NCBI GenBank assembly: GCA_026983835.1
Contig: JALSTH010000095.1
Location: 1-41,356 of the forward strand
Reading direction: 5' to 3'
DNA length: 41,356 nucleotides
From: Candidatus Zixiibacteriota bacterium
Lineage (GTDB): Bacteria > Zixibacteria > MSB-5A5 > UM-FILTER-46-8
This document shows, in pieces, positions 16,384 through 25,193 of this stretch; the first letter of the stretch is position 1, and every line of letters begins with the position of its first letter. The notes beneath the pieces were generated by a model. The model saw only the letters and a list, made by a program, of their open reading frames with translations. It did not search any database and was not told the DNA's origin. The position numbers and the translations under genes are program-made.

Positions 16384-16787
16384 AATCGATAGGTCCTCGT
16401 TCGATTTTGCATCTGATTATTATTGTGTTATTTTCCCTCTGTTTTACCGTAAGCTACGCTGATGCGGGATTAATCAAAAAGGAACATAAGACTAATACGG
16501 ATAAACGGAAAACTTCCCGCATCAGCCAAAATACGAAAAAAGTAGCCAAAAATAACGCGGAAAATAAAGCGGGAAAACATAAGGATAATACGACACTTAA
16601 TAAAAACAAAGCCGATTCAATAAAGTATGATATATTTATTGATAAAAACCGTGACGGCTTAAACGACCGAATGAGAAAGTCCACCATCAAGACGAATATT
16701 AAGAAACCGAAGGGAAAACATTATATTCGATCTCATTCCAAGAATACAAAGACTAAAACCAAAAAAATTAAAAAGGTTGGCAAGTAG
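16380..16787 (+). CDS. Small secreted lysine-rich protein with one DxNxDG-type calcium-loop motif
   Basis: A 135-residue protein with a signal peptide (about 1-28, ends SYADA). The mature part is very basic (many Lys, Asn, Thr) and looks disordered, apart from one segment, YDIFIDKNRDGLNDRM at about 84-99. This matches the calcium-binding loops of dockerin and thrombospondin type 3 repeats (DxNxDGxxD). No other family is recognised. It overlaps the preceding gene by four bases and shares its basic, repetitive character, so the two products probably work together, for instance in binding an anionic polymer on the surface. That function is inference only. Confidence 0.7.
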   Translation: MKSIGPRSILHLIIIVLFSLCFTVSYADAGLIKKEHKTNTDKRKTSRISQNTKKVAKNNAENKAGKHKDNTTLNKNKADSIKYDIFIDKNRDGLNDRMRKSTIKTNIKKPKGKHYIRSHSKNTKTKTKKIKKVGK

Positions 16788-16959
16788 TCGAAATAAGTAA
16801 TATATTATGGTAAATCCAAGTTGGTTGAGGAGTAGGCTGTAAGTCGGAACAAGACGGTTCGGATTTCGTAATGGAATTATATCGTTAAATGGTGTTTCGA
16901 TACAGCTACGGGGATATATTTGTTTTATTCCCGGGATAATCTTATATAGGAGGAAGTTA

Positions 16960-18651
16960 ATGTCTATTAGGAAACGCAAAGTTATATTAGGGTCGGTTAT
17001 TTTTTTGATATTTTTGGGGATTTTTGCGACAACTATTGCTCAATCGCCTCATGATTCGATGTTCACATACGCCCGCCTTTTCACCGATATAGCTTTTCGC
17101 ATCAATGCGCGTTATGTGGAAAAGCTCGATCCTAAAGATTTGGTCTATTCCGGCATCAGGGGGATGATTAATACTCTTGACCCGTTCACAGAGTTTTTGG
17201 AGACAAAGGATTATGACCGCCTGATGGAGGCTACCAAGGGGAAATACAGCGGGTTGGGGATGACAATTTTCCAAAAGGATGGTTGGATTACGGTTGTCTC
17301 TCCGATGGAGGGAACTCCCGCCTATAGAATGGGATTGCGTTCGGGAGATAGAATTATAAAAATTGATGGAAAATCGACGAAAGGGATATCCACCGAGGAG
17401 GCGAGTAAACTTATGAGGGGAGAGGCCGGCACAAAAGTCAAGCTGACCATCCAGCGTGAGGGATTAGCCGAACCGCTTGAATACGAACTCGAACGGGCGG
17501 TGATTGAGATTAAAACGGTTCCTTATTATGGATTCGCCGAGGATAAGGTAGGGTATATCCGTTTCGCTCGCTTTGGGACCGAATCGGAAAATGAATTGGA
17601 GAATGCTATCGCCGAATTGAAAAACAAAGGGATGACCTCGCTGATTTTGGATATCCGTTCCAATGGTGGGGGATTGCTTACGCAAGCTGTAAAAACGAGT
17701 AATCTTTTCCTGAAAAAAGGCGATGAGATCGTTTCCACCAAAGGACGGATAAGCGATCAGAACCGAACTTATGAGGCTAAAGAAGAGCCTCTTTTGCCTG
17801 ATATACCGATGGTGGTTTTGGTGGATGGTAACAGCGCATCCGCATCGGAAATTCTTTCGGGAGCGATTCAGGACTGGGATAGGGGGGTGATTATCGGTAA
17901 TGAAACTTTCGGAAAAGGATTGGTTCAACAGATATATCCGCTTTCCAATAAGACGGCGCTTAAATTAACGACTGCAAAATGGTATATGCCCTCGGGGAGA
18001 TGTATTCAAAAAGAGTCTCGTTTTCATCGTTGGAATTCCGATAGCCTCGCAAATGGGATTACCCCCCCCTCGGAGGGCGATACTTCGAAAACTGTCTCCG
18101 ACTCAACGAAAATAATCTATTACACTAAAGGCGGACGCATCGTTTATGGCGGCGGTGGCGTTAAACCTGATATTGAAGTGGAAAGGAAGGACTTATCCAC
18201 ATTGATGCTTAACCTTGAGCGCTTATCTATGTTTTTCGATTTTGCCGTGCATTATACGACGGAGCATCCCGATATACCGGAAGATTTTAAGGTTACCGAT
18301 GAAATGGTTGCTCAATTCCGTCAATTCTTGAAGGAGAAAGATTTCACCTATAAAAATGAAATAGAAATGGAATTGAGTAAAATGGAGAAAGTTGCTGAAA
18401 AGCAAGGCAAAACGGATGAGTTACAGCCCTTGTTCGACCAGATTTACTCGCAAATAGAAAAAATGAAAGAAGATGAGTTTTCCGAATCGCTCGATGAGAT
18501 AAAGCGTTCGATAAAACGCGATATTCTAACCAAACTATACGGTGAGAAAGCATTATATGAGCAGTTGGTATTAAAAACCGACCCTTATGTTAAACGCGCC
18601 TTGGAAGTGTTGCGGAATAAAAAGGAATACGCTTCCATATTAAAGGGCTGA
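16960..18651 (+). CDS. ctpA: Carboxy-terminal processing protease, S41 family (CtpA/Prc)
   Basis: A 563-residue periplasmic serine protease that trims or degrades proteins from their C-termini. It has a signal/anchor helix (about 8-26), a PDZ domain (about 95-170: SGLGMTIFQKDGWITVVSPM, RSGDRIIKIDGKST) and the S41 core. The catalytic Ser294 lies in NSASASEIL and the Lys319 in GNETFGKGLVQQ, 25 residues apart as in other CtpA enzymes. The C-terminal 150 residues form a helical extension with an acidic coiled coil (KFTYKNEIEMELSKMEKV-like). A strong AGGAGGAAG site precedes the ATG. Gap of 172 bases from the exported cluster and its own terminator at 18681 suggest an independent unit. Confidence 0.95.
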   Translation: MSIRKRKVILGSVIFLIFLGIFATTIAQSPHDSMFTYARLFTDIAFRINARYVEKLDPKDLVYSGIRGMINTLDPFTEFLETKDYDRLMEATKGKYSGLGMTIFQKDGWITVVSPMEGTPAYRMGLRSGDRIIKIDGKSTKGISTEEASKLMRGEAGTKVKLTIQREGLAEPLEYELERAVIEIKTVPYYGFAEDKVGYIRFARFGTESENELENAIAELKNKGMTSLILDIRSNGGGLLTQAVKTSNLFLKKGDEIVSTKGRISDQNRTYEAKEEPLLPDIPMVVLVDGNSASASEILSGAIQDWDRGVIIGNETFGKGLVQQIYPLSNKTALKLTTAKWYMPSGRCIQKESRFHRWNSDSLANGITPPSEGDTSKTVSDSTKIIYYTKGGRIVYGGGGVKPDIEVERKDLSTLMLNLERLSMFFDFAVHYTTEHPDIPEDFKVTDEMVAQFRQFLKEKDFTYKNEIEMELSKMEKVAEKQGKTDELQPLFDQIYSQIEKMKEDEFSESLDEIKRSIKRDILTKLYGEKALYEQLVLKTDPYVKRALEVLRNKKEYASILKG

Positions 18652-18680
18652 TAATAAATCATATTGCCGAATCTCGCGTA

Positions 18681-18708
18681 AAGCCCTGCATTTCAGCGGG
18701 GCTTTTTT
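18681..18708 (+). terminator. Intrinsic terminator after ctpA
   Basis: AAGCCC (18681-18686) pairs with GGGCTT (18699-18704), helped by an inner TG/CA pairing, followed by a run of T (18703-18708). A standard rho-independent terminator 30 bases after the stop codon. Confidence 0.85.
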
Positions 18709-18780
18709 GCGCTTGTTCAAAAAAATGGGGTTGGCTTTTATTTGTTGTTTATGATACTTGCATTTATAAACGAATTTAAT

Positions 18781-18809
18781 ATATATTACTTGTTTTGATA
18801 ATAATATAT
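18781..18809 (+). promoter_or_regulatory. AT-only inverted repeat next to the dnaK ribosome binding site
   Basis: ATATATTA (18781-18788) and TAATATAT (18802-18809) could form an 8-pair stem two bases before AAAGGAGG (18812-18819). An all-AU stem would be weak. It may be a chance product of AT-rich promoter DNA or a temperature-sensitive leader; no heat-shock CIRCE element was seen. Confidence 0.25.
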
Positions 18810-18826
18810 CTAAAGGAGGAATAAAA

Positions 18827-20773
18827 TTGGGTAAAATAATAGGAATTGATTTGGGAACAACAAATTCTTGCGTGGCGGTAATGGAAGGTGGGGAGCCGAA
18901 GGTAATTCCGAATGCGGAAGGTTCCCGCACAACGCCGTCTGTAGTCGCTTTCACGAAAACAGGAGAACGCCTTGTCGGGCAAATTGCAAAAAGACAGGCG
19001 ATAACCAATCCCGAGAATACGATATTTTCGATAAAGCGCTTTATGGGAAGACGCCACAGTGAAATCGCCGAGGAGGAAAAATTAGTGCCGTATAAAGTTG
19101 TGGGTGCGCCAAACGATGATTGTCGGATTGTCGTTACGGGTAAGGAATATGCTCCCCCTGAGATTTCTGCGATGATTTTGCAGAACCTCAAACAAACCGC
19201 GGAGGATTATCTCGGGGAAAAGGTAACCGAAGCGGTTATCACTGTTCCCGCATATTTCAACGATTCCCAAAGACAAGCAACCAAAGATGCCGGGAAGATA
19301 GCCGGCCTCGATGTCAAAAGAATTATAAATGAACCGACAGCGGCATCATTGGCTTATGGTTTGGATAAGAAAAAAGATGAGAAGATAGCTGTTTATGATT
19401 TAGGTGGTGGGACATTCGATATCTCTATTTTGGAGCTTGGGGATGGAGTTTTTGAGGTCAAATCGACCAACGGAGACACCCACCTTGGCGGAGATGATTT
19501 CGATCAGAGGGTTATCGATTGGATTGCGGACGAATTTATGAAATCCGATAGCATCGATCTCCGTAAGGACAAAATGGCTCTTCAACGGCTTAAAGAAGCG
19601 GCGGAAAAAGCAAAATGCGAATTATCGACAACCCTTCAAACTTCCATCAATCTGCCTTTCATTACGGCGGATGCCTCCGGTCCGAGACATCTCGATTTGA
19701 CCTTGACTCGGGCAAAACTGGAACAATTATGTGAGGATTTGCTTGAAAGAACCGTCGGCCCCTGCAAGCGAGCTCTCTCGGATGCGGGGTTGAACGCTTC
19801 CGACATCAACGAGGTAATTTTGGTTGGCGGGATGACTCGTATGCCGAAAGTTCGGGAATTGGTCAAGGAATTGTTTGGGAAGGAGCCGAACAAAGGTGTA
19901 AACCCGGACGAAGTAGTAGCTATCGGAGCGGCTATACAGGGCGGAGTGTTGGCCGGTGATGTGAAGGATGTTTTGCTTTTGGATGTTACGCCCCTTTCGC
20001 TGGGAATTGAGACTCTCGGCGGCGTAATGACCAAACTGATAGAGAGAAACACAACTATCCCGACGCGTAAATCCCAGATATTTTCCACCGCTGCGGATAA
20101 CCAGCCTGCGGTCTCGATCCATGTCCTGCAGGGAGAAAGGGAATTGGCACTTGACAATCGCAGCTTGGGGCGGTTCGATTTGGTTGATATTCCCCCGGCG
20201 CCGCGAGGTATTCCTCAGATTGAGGTTACTTTCGATATCGACGCCAACGGTATTTTAAATGTTTCGGCGAAGGATTTGGGAACGGGGAAACAGCAATCGA
20301 TAAAGATACAATCCTCGTCCGGATTGTCTGATGAGGAAATTAAGCGAATGATTAAGGATGCCGAATCCCATGCTGATGAGGATGTAAAGAAAAAGGAATT
20401 GATAGAGGCGCGGAATAAGGGCGATCAAACAATTTATCAAACGGAGAAAACCCTAAAAGAATATGGCGATAAGATATCCGAAGAGGACAAGCAAAAAGTT
20501 CAGGATGCTCTGGAGAAACTAAAGGCTGCGCTCAAATCGGAATCGAAAGAGATTATCGAGGCGAAAATAGAGGAAGTTATCGGCGCTTCCCATAAATTAG
20601 CCGAGGAAATGTATAAATCCGCTTCCCAACAACAGCAAACCGATCGAACCGAGTCCCGGCAGGAAACTCCCCAAGGTGAAACCAAATCCCAAAATACTTC
20701 TTCGGGTGGAGAGAAGACTGAAGGTGCGGAGGATGCTGATTTTGAGGTGGTGGACGGCGATGGGGATAAATAA
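18827..20773 (+). CDS. dnaK: Chaperone protein DnaK (Hsp70)
   Basis: A 648-residue cytoplasmic chaperone that binds exposed hydrophobic peptides in an ATP-driven cycle. The ATPase domain opens [20 protein letters not shown] and includes [39 protein letters not shown] and [14 protein letters not shown]. The linker [20 protein letters not shown] and substrate-binding domain follow, and the C-terminus ends with the usual acidic [13 protein letters not shown]. The start is TTG (18827-18829), set by an excellent AAAGGAGG eight bases before; no ATG is near. The usual partners grpE and dnaJ are not adjacent. An AT-only inverted repeat lies just upstream of the ribosome binding site (18781-18809). 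The gene sits between ctpA and tldD. Confidence 0.98.
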   Translation: MGKIIGIDLGTTNSCVAVMEGGEPKVIPNAEGSRTTPSVVAFTKTGERLVGQIAKRQAITNPENTIFSIKRFMGRRHSEIAEEEKLVPYKVVGAPNDDCRIVVTGKEYAPPEISAMILQNLKQTAEDYLGEKVTEAVITVPAYFNDSQRQATKDAGKIAGLDVKRIINEPTAASLAYGLDKKKDEKIAVYDLGGGTFDISILELGDGVFEVKSTNGDTHLGGDDFDQRVIDWIADEFMKSDSIDLRKDKMALQRLKEAAEKAKCELSTTLQTSINLPFITADASGPRHLDLTLTRAKLEQLCEDLLERTVGPCKRALSDAGLNASDINEVILVGGMTRMPKVRELVKELFGKEPNKGVNPDEVVAIGAAIQGGVLAGDVKDVLLLDVTPLSLGIETLGGVMTKLIERNTTIPTRKSQIFSTAADNQPAVSIHVLQGERELALDNRSLGRFDLVDIPPAPRGIPQIEVTFDIDANGILNVSAKDLGTGKQQSIKIQSSSGLSDEEIKRMIKDAESHADEDVKKKELIEARNKGDQTIYQTEKTLKEYGDKISEEDKQKVQDALEKLKAALKSESKEIIEAKIEEVIGASHKLAEEMYKSASQQQQTDRTESRQETPQGETKSQNTSSGGEKTEGAEDADFEVVDGDGDK

Positions 20774-20799
20774 AACCAAAAAATCTAAGGGAGAATATT

Positions 20800-22248
20800 A
20801 TGCCTGAATTCGACAAACTTGCGGATACCGCTCTTACTTTTGCTAAAAGATGGGGGGCTAAATATGCTGATGTCCGTTTCGTCCGAACCGAGTATGAAAC
20901 CATTGAGGTTGCCAATGGAATTCCCGAACTGATAAATCGGACATTCGATTTCGGAGTTGGAGTGCGGGTCATCTCCAATGGCGCTTGGGGGTTTGCCGCT
21001 ACCGCCGATGTGTCTAAAAAAGCTATCCACAACACTGCCGCTTTAGCCGTAAAAATTGCCAAAGCCTCCGCAAAACTCAAAATCTCCCCAATTGTCTTAT
21101 CAGAAATAAAGCCGGTAGGCGGGCAATATTCAACTCCCGTAAATATCGACCCTTTTAATGTCCCGCTCAAAGAGAAGATAGAATATTCCACCGAGCTGTG
21201 CCGTTTAATGGCGAAGACCAAAGGATTGACCAAGACATCGGTATCGATGGATTTCAAGAAAATTTATGAATACTTCGCCTCAACGGAAGGGTCCGTTATC
21301 GAGCAGAATATAATTCATTCCGGCGCGGGAATACAATGCACCGCCGGGAAAGGGCATCGCAACAGGGCGCTGCGCTCATATCCAAATTCCTCAGGGGGAC
21401 AGTTCGAAACCAAAGGGTATGAGCTCATAAAGGAACTGGATTTCGAGAAAAACGCCCCCGTAATTGCTGAGGAGGCAGCCGCGCTGCTCTCAGCAAAGGA
21501 ATGTCCCTCTGGGATAAAGGATATCATTCTGGATGGACCTATGCTCAGCCTTCAAATACATGAGTCGATAGGTCATGCTCTTGAGCTGGACAGGGTTTTC
21601 GGTATGGAGCGGAATTTTTCCGGGACCAGTTATGCCACACCGGATAAGCTGGGAAAATTAAAGATCGGTTCGGACATAGTGAACTTTGTCTCCGATGCCA
21701 CCGCTTTTTTCGGCTTGGGAACCTTCGGTTATGATGATGAGGGGGTGAAAGCTCATAAAGTCGATTTGATTAAAAACGGGGTTTTAGTCGGTTATGAATC
21801 CTCCCGCGAAACAGCAGCCCGTTTAGGACTCAAATCATCCGGCGCTGCCAGAGCCGATGGCTGGGGGAATGTCCCTATTGTGCGGATGACCAATACCAAT
21901 CTCCTGCCCGGGGATAAAACTTTCAACGATTTAATCTCGGGGATTGACGATGGCATCTATATGAAAACCGTTTCCAGCTGGTCTATCGATGATACACGGG
22001 AATCATTTACAATGGGCACCGAAATCGGTTGGGAGATAAAAAACGGCAAGTTGGGCGATATGATTAAAAAGCCCACATACTCGGGCAAAACTATCGAATT
22101 TTGGAATTCCTGCGATGCAATCGGTAATAAGAGTATGTATAAAATTTGGGGAACACCGAATTGCGGGAAAGGACAACCGGCGCAGAACGCCCGTGTAGGG
22201 CAGGGTTGCAGTCCCTCTAGGTTTAGGAATGTGAAGGTTGGCGTTTAA
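20800..22248 (+). CDS. tldD: TldD-family metalloprotease
   Basis: A 482-residue zinc protease of the TldD/PmbA family. Members with the zinc motif act with TldE/PmbA to process small or unfolded peptides in the cytoplasm. The zinc site is HESIGH (HExxxH, residues 254-259), and the expected C-terminal cysteine ligand lies in PNCGKGQP near residue 464. N-terminal features (GAKYADVRFVRTEYETIEVA, FGVGVRVISNGAWGFAATAD) are typical. In most genomes the partner tldE follows; here the next gene is a dehydrogenase and no partner lies in the window. The gene follows dnaK by 26 bases and has a GGGAGAA site before the ATG, so it is probably in the dnaK transcript. Confidence 0.95.
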   Translation: MPEFDKLADTALTFAKRWGAKYADVRFVRTEYETIEVANGIPELINRTFDFGVGVRVISNGAWGFAATADVSKKAIHNTAALAVKIAKASAKLKISPIVLSEIKPVGGQYSTPVNIDPFNVPLKEKIEYSTELCRLMAKTKGLTKTSVSMDFKKIYEYFASTEGSVIEQNIIHSGAGIQCTAGKGHRNRALRSYPNSSGGQFETKGYELIKELDFEKNAPVIAEEAAALLSAKECPSGIKDIILDGPMLSLQIHESIGHALELDRVFGMERNFSGTSYATPDKLGKLKIGSDIVNFVSDATAFFGLGTFGYDDEGVKAHKVDLIKNGVLVGYESSRETAARLGLKSSGAARADGWGNVPIVRMTNTNLLPGDKTFNDLISGIDDGIYMKTVSSWSIDDTRESFTMGTEIGWEIKNGKLGDMIKKPTYSGKTIEFWNSCDAIGNKSMYKIWGTPNCGKGQPAQNARVGQGCSPSRFRNVKVGV

Positions 22249-22307
22249 GGAATATCGATTTCCGATTTCTTGATTTTAATTTAACGAATACCTAAAACTG
22301 AGGAAAT

Positions 22308-23378
22308 ATGGATAAGAGAGAATATAAAATCGCTGTCATTTCGGGGGATGGAATCGGTCCTGAGGTAATTAGGGAAGGGCTGAAGGTAATCGAAACGGTA
22401 TCGGAGATCAGCGGTTTTAATTATAGTATCAAGGAATATCCGTACGGCTCGGAGCATTATCTCTCCACCGGTGAATTGTTTCCCGATTCGGTGTTGGAGG
22501 AGATGAAAGGCTTCGATGCTATCTATCTCGGCGCCATCGGTGATCCAAGGGTAGAGCCGGGATTGGTGGAACATGCCATTATCTCTTCGATACGCTTCAA
22601 ATTGGATTTATATGTCAATTTGCGCCCTATCAAGGCTTATGCCGATTGGCTCATCCCCTTGAAAGGTAAAACCGCAAAGGATATCGATTTTATCGTGGTC
22701 AGGGAAAATACCGAAGACCTTTACACCAACATCGGCGGAATTTTCAAAAAGGGAACGCCTGACGAAGTTGCTGTTGCCCAGATGATATTCACCCGCAAGG
22801 GGGTTGAAAGGGCTGTTCGATACGCCTTTGAATTAGCGAGATCCCGAAATCAAGGCAGGAAGGTAACATTGGTCGATAAAGCTAACGCTATCAGGGCAAT
22901 GGATATTTGGACCCGCATTTTTGCGGAGGTCGGCGAGGAATATCCCGATATCGAAAAAGATCACGCTTATGTTGATGCTTGCTGTATGTGGATGATTAAA
23001 AATCCGGAGGATTTCGATGTTATCGTGGTCAACAATATCTTTGGCGACATAATAACCGATTTGGGATCGATGCTTCAGGGGGGGATGGGAGTTGCCGCTT
23101 CGGGCAATATACATCCGGGGAGGATTTCGATGTTCGAGCCGATCCACGGTTCCGCCCCGAAATATAAGGGGCAGAACAGGGCTAATCCATTAGCGGCGAT
23201 AGCGGCGGCTTCGATGATGTTGGATTATTTAGGTGAACACAAAGCGAGCCAAGCGATTGAAACTGCGGTGGGAGAGCTTTTGCGCGGTGGTGAAATAAAG
23301 GACCTATCGGCATCAAGTGGCTTGAAAACCTCCGAAATCGGTGATATGGTCGTGAAAAAACTTAAAGAAAATTCATAG
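22308..23378 (+). CDS. Isocitrate/isopropylmalate-type beta-decarboxylating dehydrogenase
   Basis: A 356-residue dehydrogenase that oxidises and decarboxylates a hydroxy-acid such as isocitrate, 3-isopropylmalate, homoisocitrate or tartrate. It has the GDGIGPEV opening, IRFKLDLYVNLRPIKAY, VRENTEDLY, VDKANAIRAMDIW (catalytic Lys), NNIFGDIITD (metal aspartates) and HGSAPKYKG. The motifs are mixed. The LDLYVNLRP loop is like isopropylmalate dehydrogenase; the RENTEDLY segment is like isocitrate dehydrogenase; and the Lys-Tyr of APKYKG is the usual sign of NADP rather than NAD use. Length fits the short NAD-IDH/IPMDH group. No leucine or TCA-cycle genes lie nearby, so I leave the substrate open. 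The ATG follows tldD by 59 bases with TGAGGAAA before it. Confidence 0.88.
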   Translation: MDKREYKIAVISGDGIGPEVIREGLKVIETVSEISGFNYSIKEYPYGSEHYLSTGELFPDSVLEEMKGFDAIYLGAIGDPRVEPGLVEHAIISSIRFKLDLYVNLRPIKAYADWLIPLKGKTAKDIDFIVVRENTEDLYTNIGGIFKKGTPDEVAVAQMIFTRKGVERAVRYAFELARSRNQGRKVTLVDKANAIRAMDIWTRIFAEVGEEYPDIEKDHAYVDACCMWMIKNPEDFDVIVVNNIFGDIITDLGSMLQGGMGVAASGNIHPGRISMFEPIHGSAPKYKGQNRANPLAAIAAASMMLDYLGEHKASQAIETAVGELLRGGEIKDLSASSGLKTSEIGDMVVKKLKENS

Positions 23379-23428
23379 TTATCAAATTTTATCGTTGCTA
23401 ATTTTCGGAATTTAATTATATTTGATAA
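23379..23428. repeat. Inverted repeat flanking the NifU-domain gene promoter
   Basis: TTATCAAAT (23379-23387, touching the dehydrogenase stop) and ATTTGATAA (23420-23428) form a perfect 9-base inverted repeat with 32 bases between. Inside lies a promoter-like TTGCTA (23395-23400), 16 bases, TATATT (23417-23422). It could be a regulator site or chance in AT-rich DNA. Confidence 0.35.
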
Positions 23429-23468
23429 AATAAATAAAGTATAGCGGTTTGTTATGGGAGATGATACA

Positions 23469-23696
23469 GTGTTAAAGGATAAAGTGAAAACGGTATTGGA
23501 TAGCATAAGAGGTTATCTTCAGGCTGACGGCGGCGATGTGGAATTGGTGGATGTGTCCGATGAGGGCGTAGTCTCGGTAAGGTTGACCGGAGCTTGCGGC
23601 GGATGTCCTATGTCTCAATTGACGCTTCAGATGGGAATTGAACGCACCCTTAAAGAACATATACCGGAAGTCAAAAGTGTTGTAGCCGTTAATTAG
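23469..23696 (+). CDS. NifU C-terminal-domain protein (Fe-S cluster scaffold/carrier)
   Basis: A 75-residue protein consisting only of a NifU C-terminal (Nfu) domain, which holds and delivers a 4Fe-4S cluster. The hallmark is LQADGGDVELVDVSDEGVVS followed by the cluster motif CGGC in TGACGGCPMSQLTLQMGIER. I favour the GTG at 23469 because GGGAG stands eight bases before it and family members usually begin at this point; an ATG at 23454 in the same frame would add five residues but has no ribosome binding site. It follows the dehydrogenase gene, with which it may or may not be co-transcribed. The Fe-S assembly genes sufBCD or iscSUA are not in the window. Confidence 0.92.
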   Translation: MLKDKVKTVLDSIRGYLQADGGDVELVDVSDEGVVSVRLTGACGGCPMSQLTLQMGIERTLKEHIPEVKSVVAVN

Positions 23697-23747
23697 CGCT
23701 ATTGGAAAAAGATCCCCTTTGGGGGATTATTATAACTTATGTTCTCA

Positions 23748-23775
23748 AAGCTCCCCTATCGATAGGGAGCTTTTT
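23748..23775 (+). terminator. Intrinsic terminator after the NifU-domain gene
   Basis: GCTCCC and GGGAGC (23750-23770) with an inner TAT/ATA pairing form a stem, followed by TTTTT (23771-23775). The T-run overlaps the stop codon of the convergent transporter gene. A second, smaller hairpin (GATCCCC-TTT-GGGGGAT, about 23711-23727) lies just after the NifU stop. Confidence 0.8.
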
Positions 23776-25054
23776 ATATCAGTATCCCTGCTATGCAGGC
23801 GGTTGTAAAAGACGCGAAGGCCCCGGCCATAAGCGCCCTCACCCCCAGTTTCGCCAAATCCGAACGCCTCGAAGGAGCAATCCCGCCTATCCCCCCGATT
23901 TGAATACCTATCGATCCCAGATTGGCAAAACCGCAAAGTGCATAGGCGGCGATTACTTTTGAGCGGGGGTCCAACGAGCCGGCGATACTTTGAAGCTTCA
24001 GGTAAGCGACGAACTCGTTAATCATTACTTTTGTCCCCAAAAGATCGCCGAAGTTTGCGGCATCTTTCCACGGAACTCCCATAAGGAAGGCGATGGGCGA
24101 AAATATCTTCCCAAAAATGAAAGCCAAAGTTAGTTTGTCATTGATCAGCCCTAGAATAACATTGACCAACGCCACCAACGCCAAAAAAGCGATAAGCATT
24201 GCCGCCACATTCAAAGCCAACCGCAATCCATCGGCAGCGCCTCTGGAGGCGGCATCGATTCCGTTTTTATCTATCTTTTCGATTTTTATATCGACTCTGC
24301 CGGCGGTCGCTGATTTTTCCGTTTCGGGATAAATTATTTTCGCCATCATCAAGGCTGCCGGAGCGGACATTACGCTTGCCGCTACCAAATGCCCGGCTAT
24401 ATTCGGGACCGATGCTTTCAGAAGTCCCACATAAGCGGCTAATACTCCCCCGGCGATAGTGGCGAATCCGCCGGTCATAACCGCGGTCAACTCCGACATA
24501 GTCATCGTTTTAACGAATGGCTTGACCAAGAGAGGAGCTTCGGTCTGCCCTACAAAAATATTGGCGGCGCAGGAAAGCGATTCCGAACCGGAGGTCTTCA
24601 TCGTTTTCGCCATTATTTTTGCTATCCAGAGGACTAACCGTTGCATTATGCCGTAATGGTAGAGGACGGTCATTAAAGAGGAGAAGAAAATTATTGTAGG
24701 CAGAACATTAAAGGCGAAGAACGCCATTCCATTATTAACCACAAGGGTCCCGGTAGGCGAAAAGGCGCCTGAGGATGGATCCAGATTCCCAACCGGGACG
24801 AATTTATTGATTAGGTTGCCGAAAACAAAGCCGGAGCCCGCCTCGGTGCATTTTAGAATTGCCATTACGATATCATTTATTTCCTCGAAAACCCATTCGC
24901 CCGGACGGGTTTTTAGTATCAAGAGGGCGAATATCAACTGAAGCCCGAATCCCCAGATTACGGCGCGCCAATTTATTTTCCTTCGATTGTTGCTCAAAAG
25001 ATAAGCTATCCCGATGAAAAATATTATGCCCAATATCCCGGTAAACCTTTGCAT
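23774..25054 (-). CDS. nupC: Concentrative nucleoside transporter (CNT/NupC family)
   Basis: A 426-residue inner-membrane protein that imports nucleosides with sodium or protons. It starts with a hydrophobic helix (GILGIIFFIGIAYLLSNNRR) and contains conserved CNT segments: GWVFEEINDIV-like entry region, VLPTIIFFSSLMTVLYHYGI, IFVGQTEAPLLVKPFVKTMT and YALCGFANLGSIGIQIGGIG. The GQTEAPLLV and CGFANLGSIGI segments carry the nucleoside and ion ligands. Length is normal. It lies 139 bases downstream of mgtE on the same strand and has an AGGAGGAAT site before its ATG. Its C-terminus ends ACIAGILI. Confidence 0.95.
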   Translation of the reverse strand: MQRFTGILGIIFFIGIAYLLSNNRRKINWRAVIWGFGLQLIFALLILKTRPGEWVFEEINDIVMAILKCTEAGSGFVFGNLINKFVPVGNLDPSSGAFSPTGTLVVNNGMAFFAFNVLPTIIFFSSLMTVLYHYGIMQRLVLWIAKIMAKTMKTSGSESLSCAANIFVGQTEAPLLVKPFVKTMTMSELTAVMTGGFATIAGGVLAAYVGLLKASVPNIAGHLVAASVMSAPAALMMAKIIYPETEKSATAGRVDIKIEKIDKNGIDAASRGAADGLRLALNVAAMLIAFLALVALVNVILGLINDKLTLAFIFGKIFSPIAFLMGVPWKDAANFGDLLGTKVMINEFVAYLKLQSIAGSLDPRSKVIAAYALCGFANLGSIGIQIGGIGGIAPSRRSDLAKLGVRALMAGAFASFTTACIAGILI

Positions 25055-25193
25055 ATTCCTCCTCTATTACTCTGCCTTTATAAGATATAAGACAGATATG
25101 TTCAACCCGCAAATGATATTTTTTATGGGGCTTCTTTATAAGAAAGTGCTCTATGGGATTAATTTCGCGGAAAAGTGTGGGGGGGTCGGAAAT

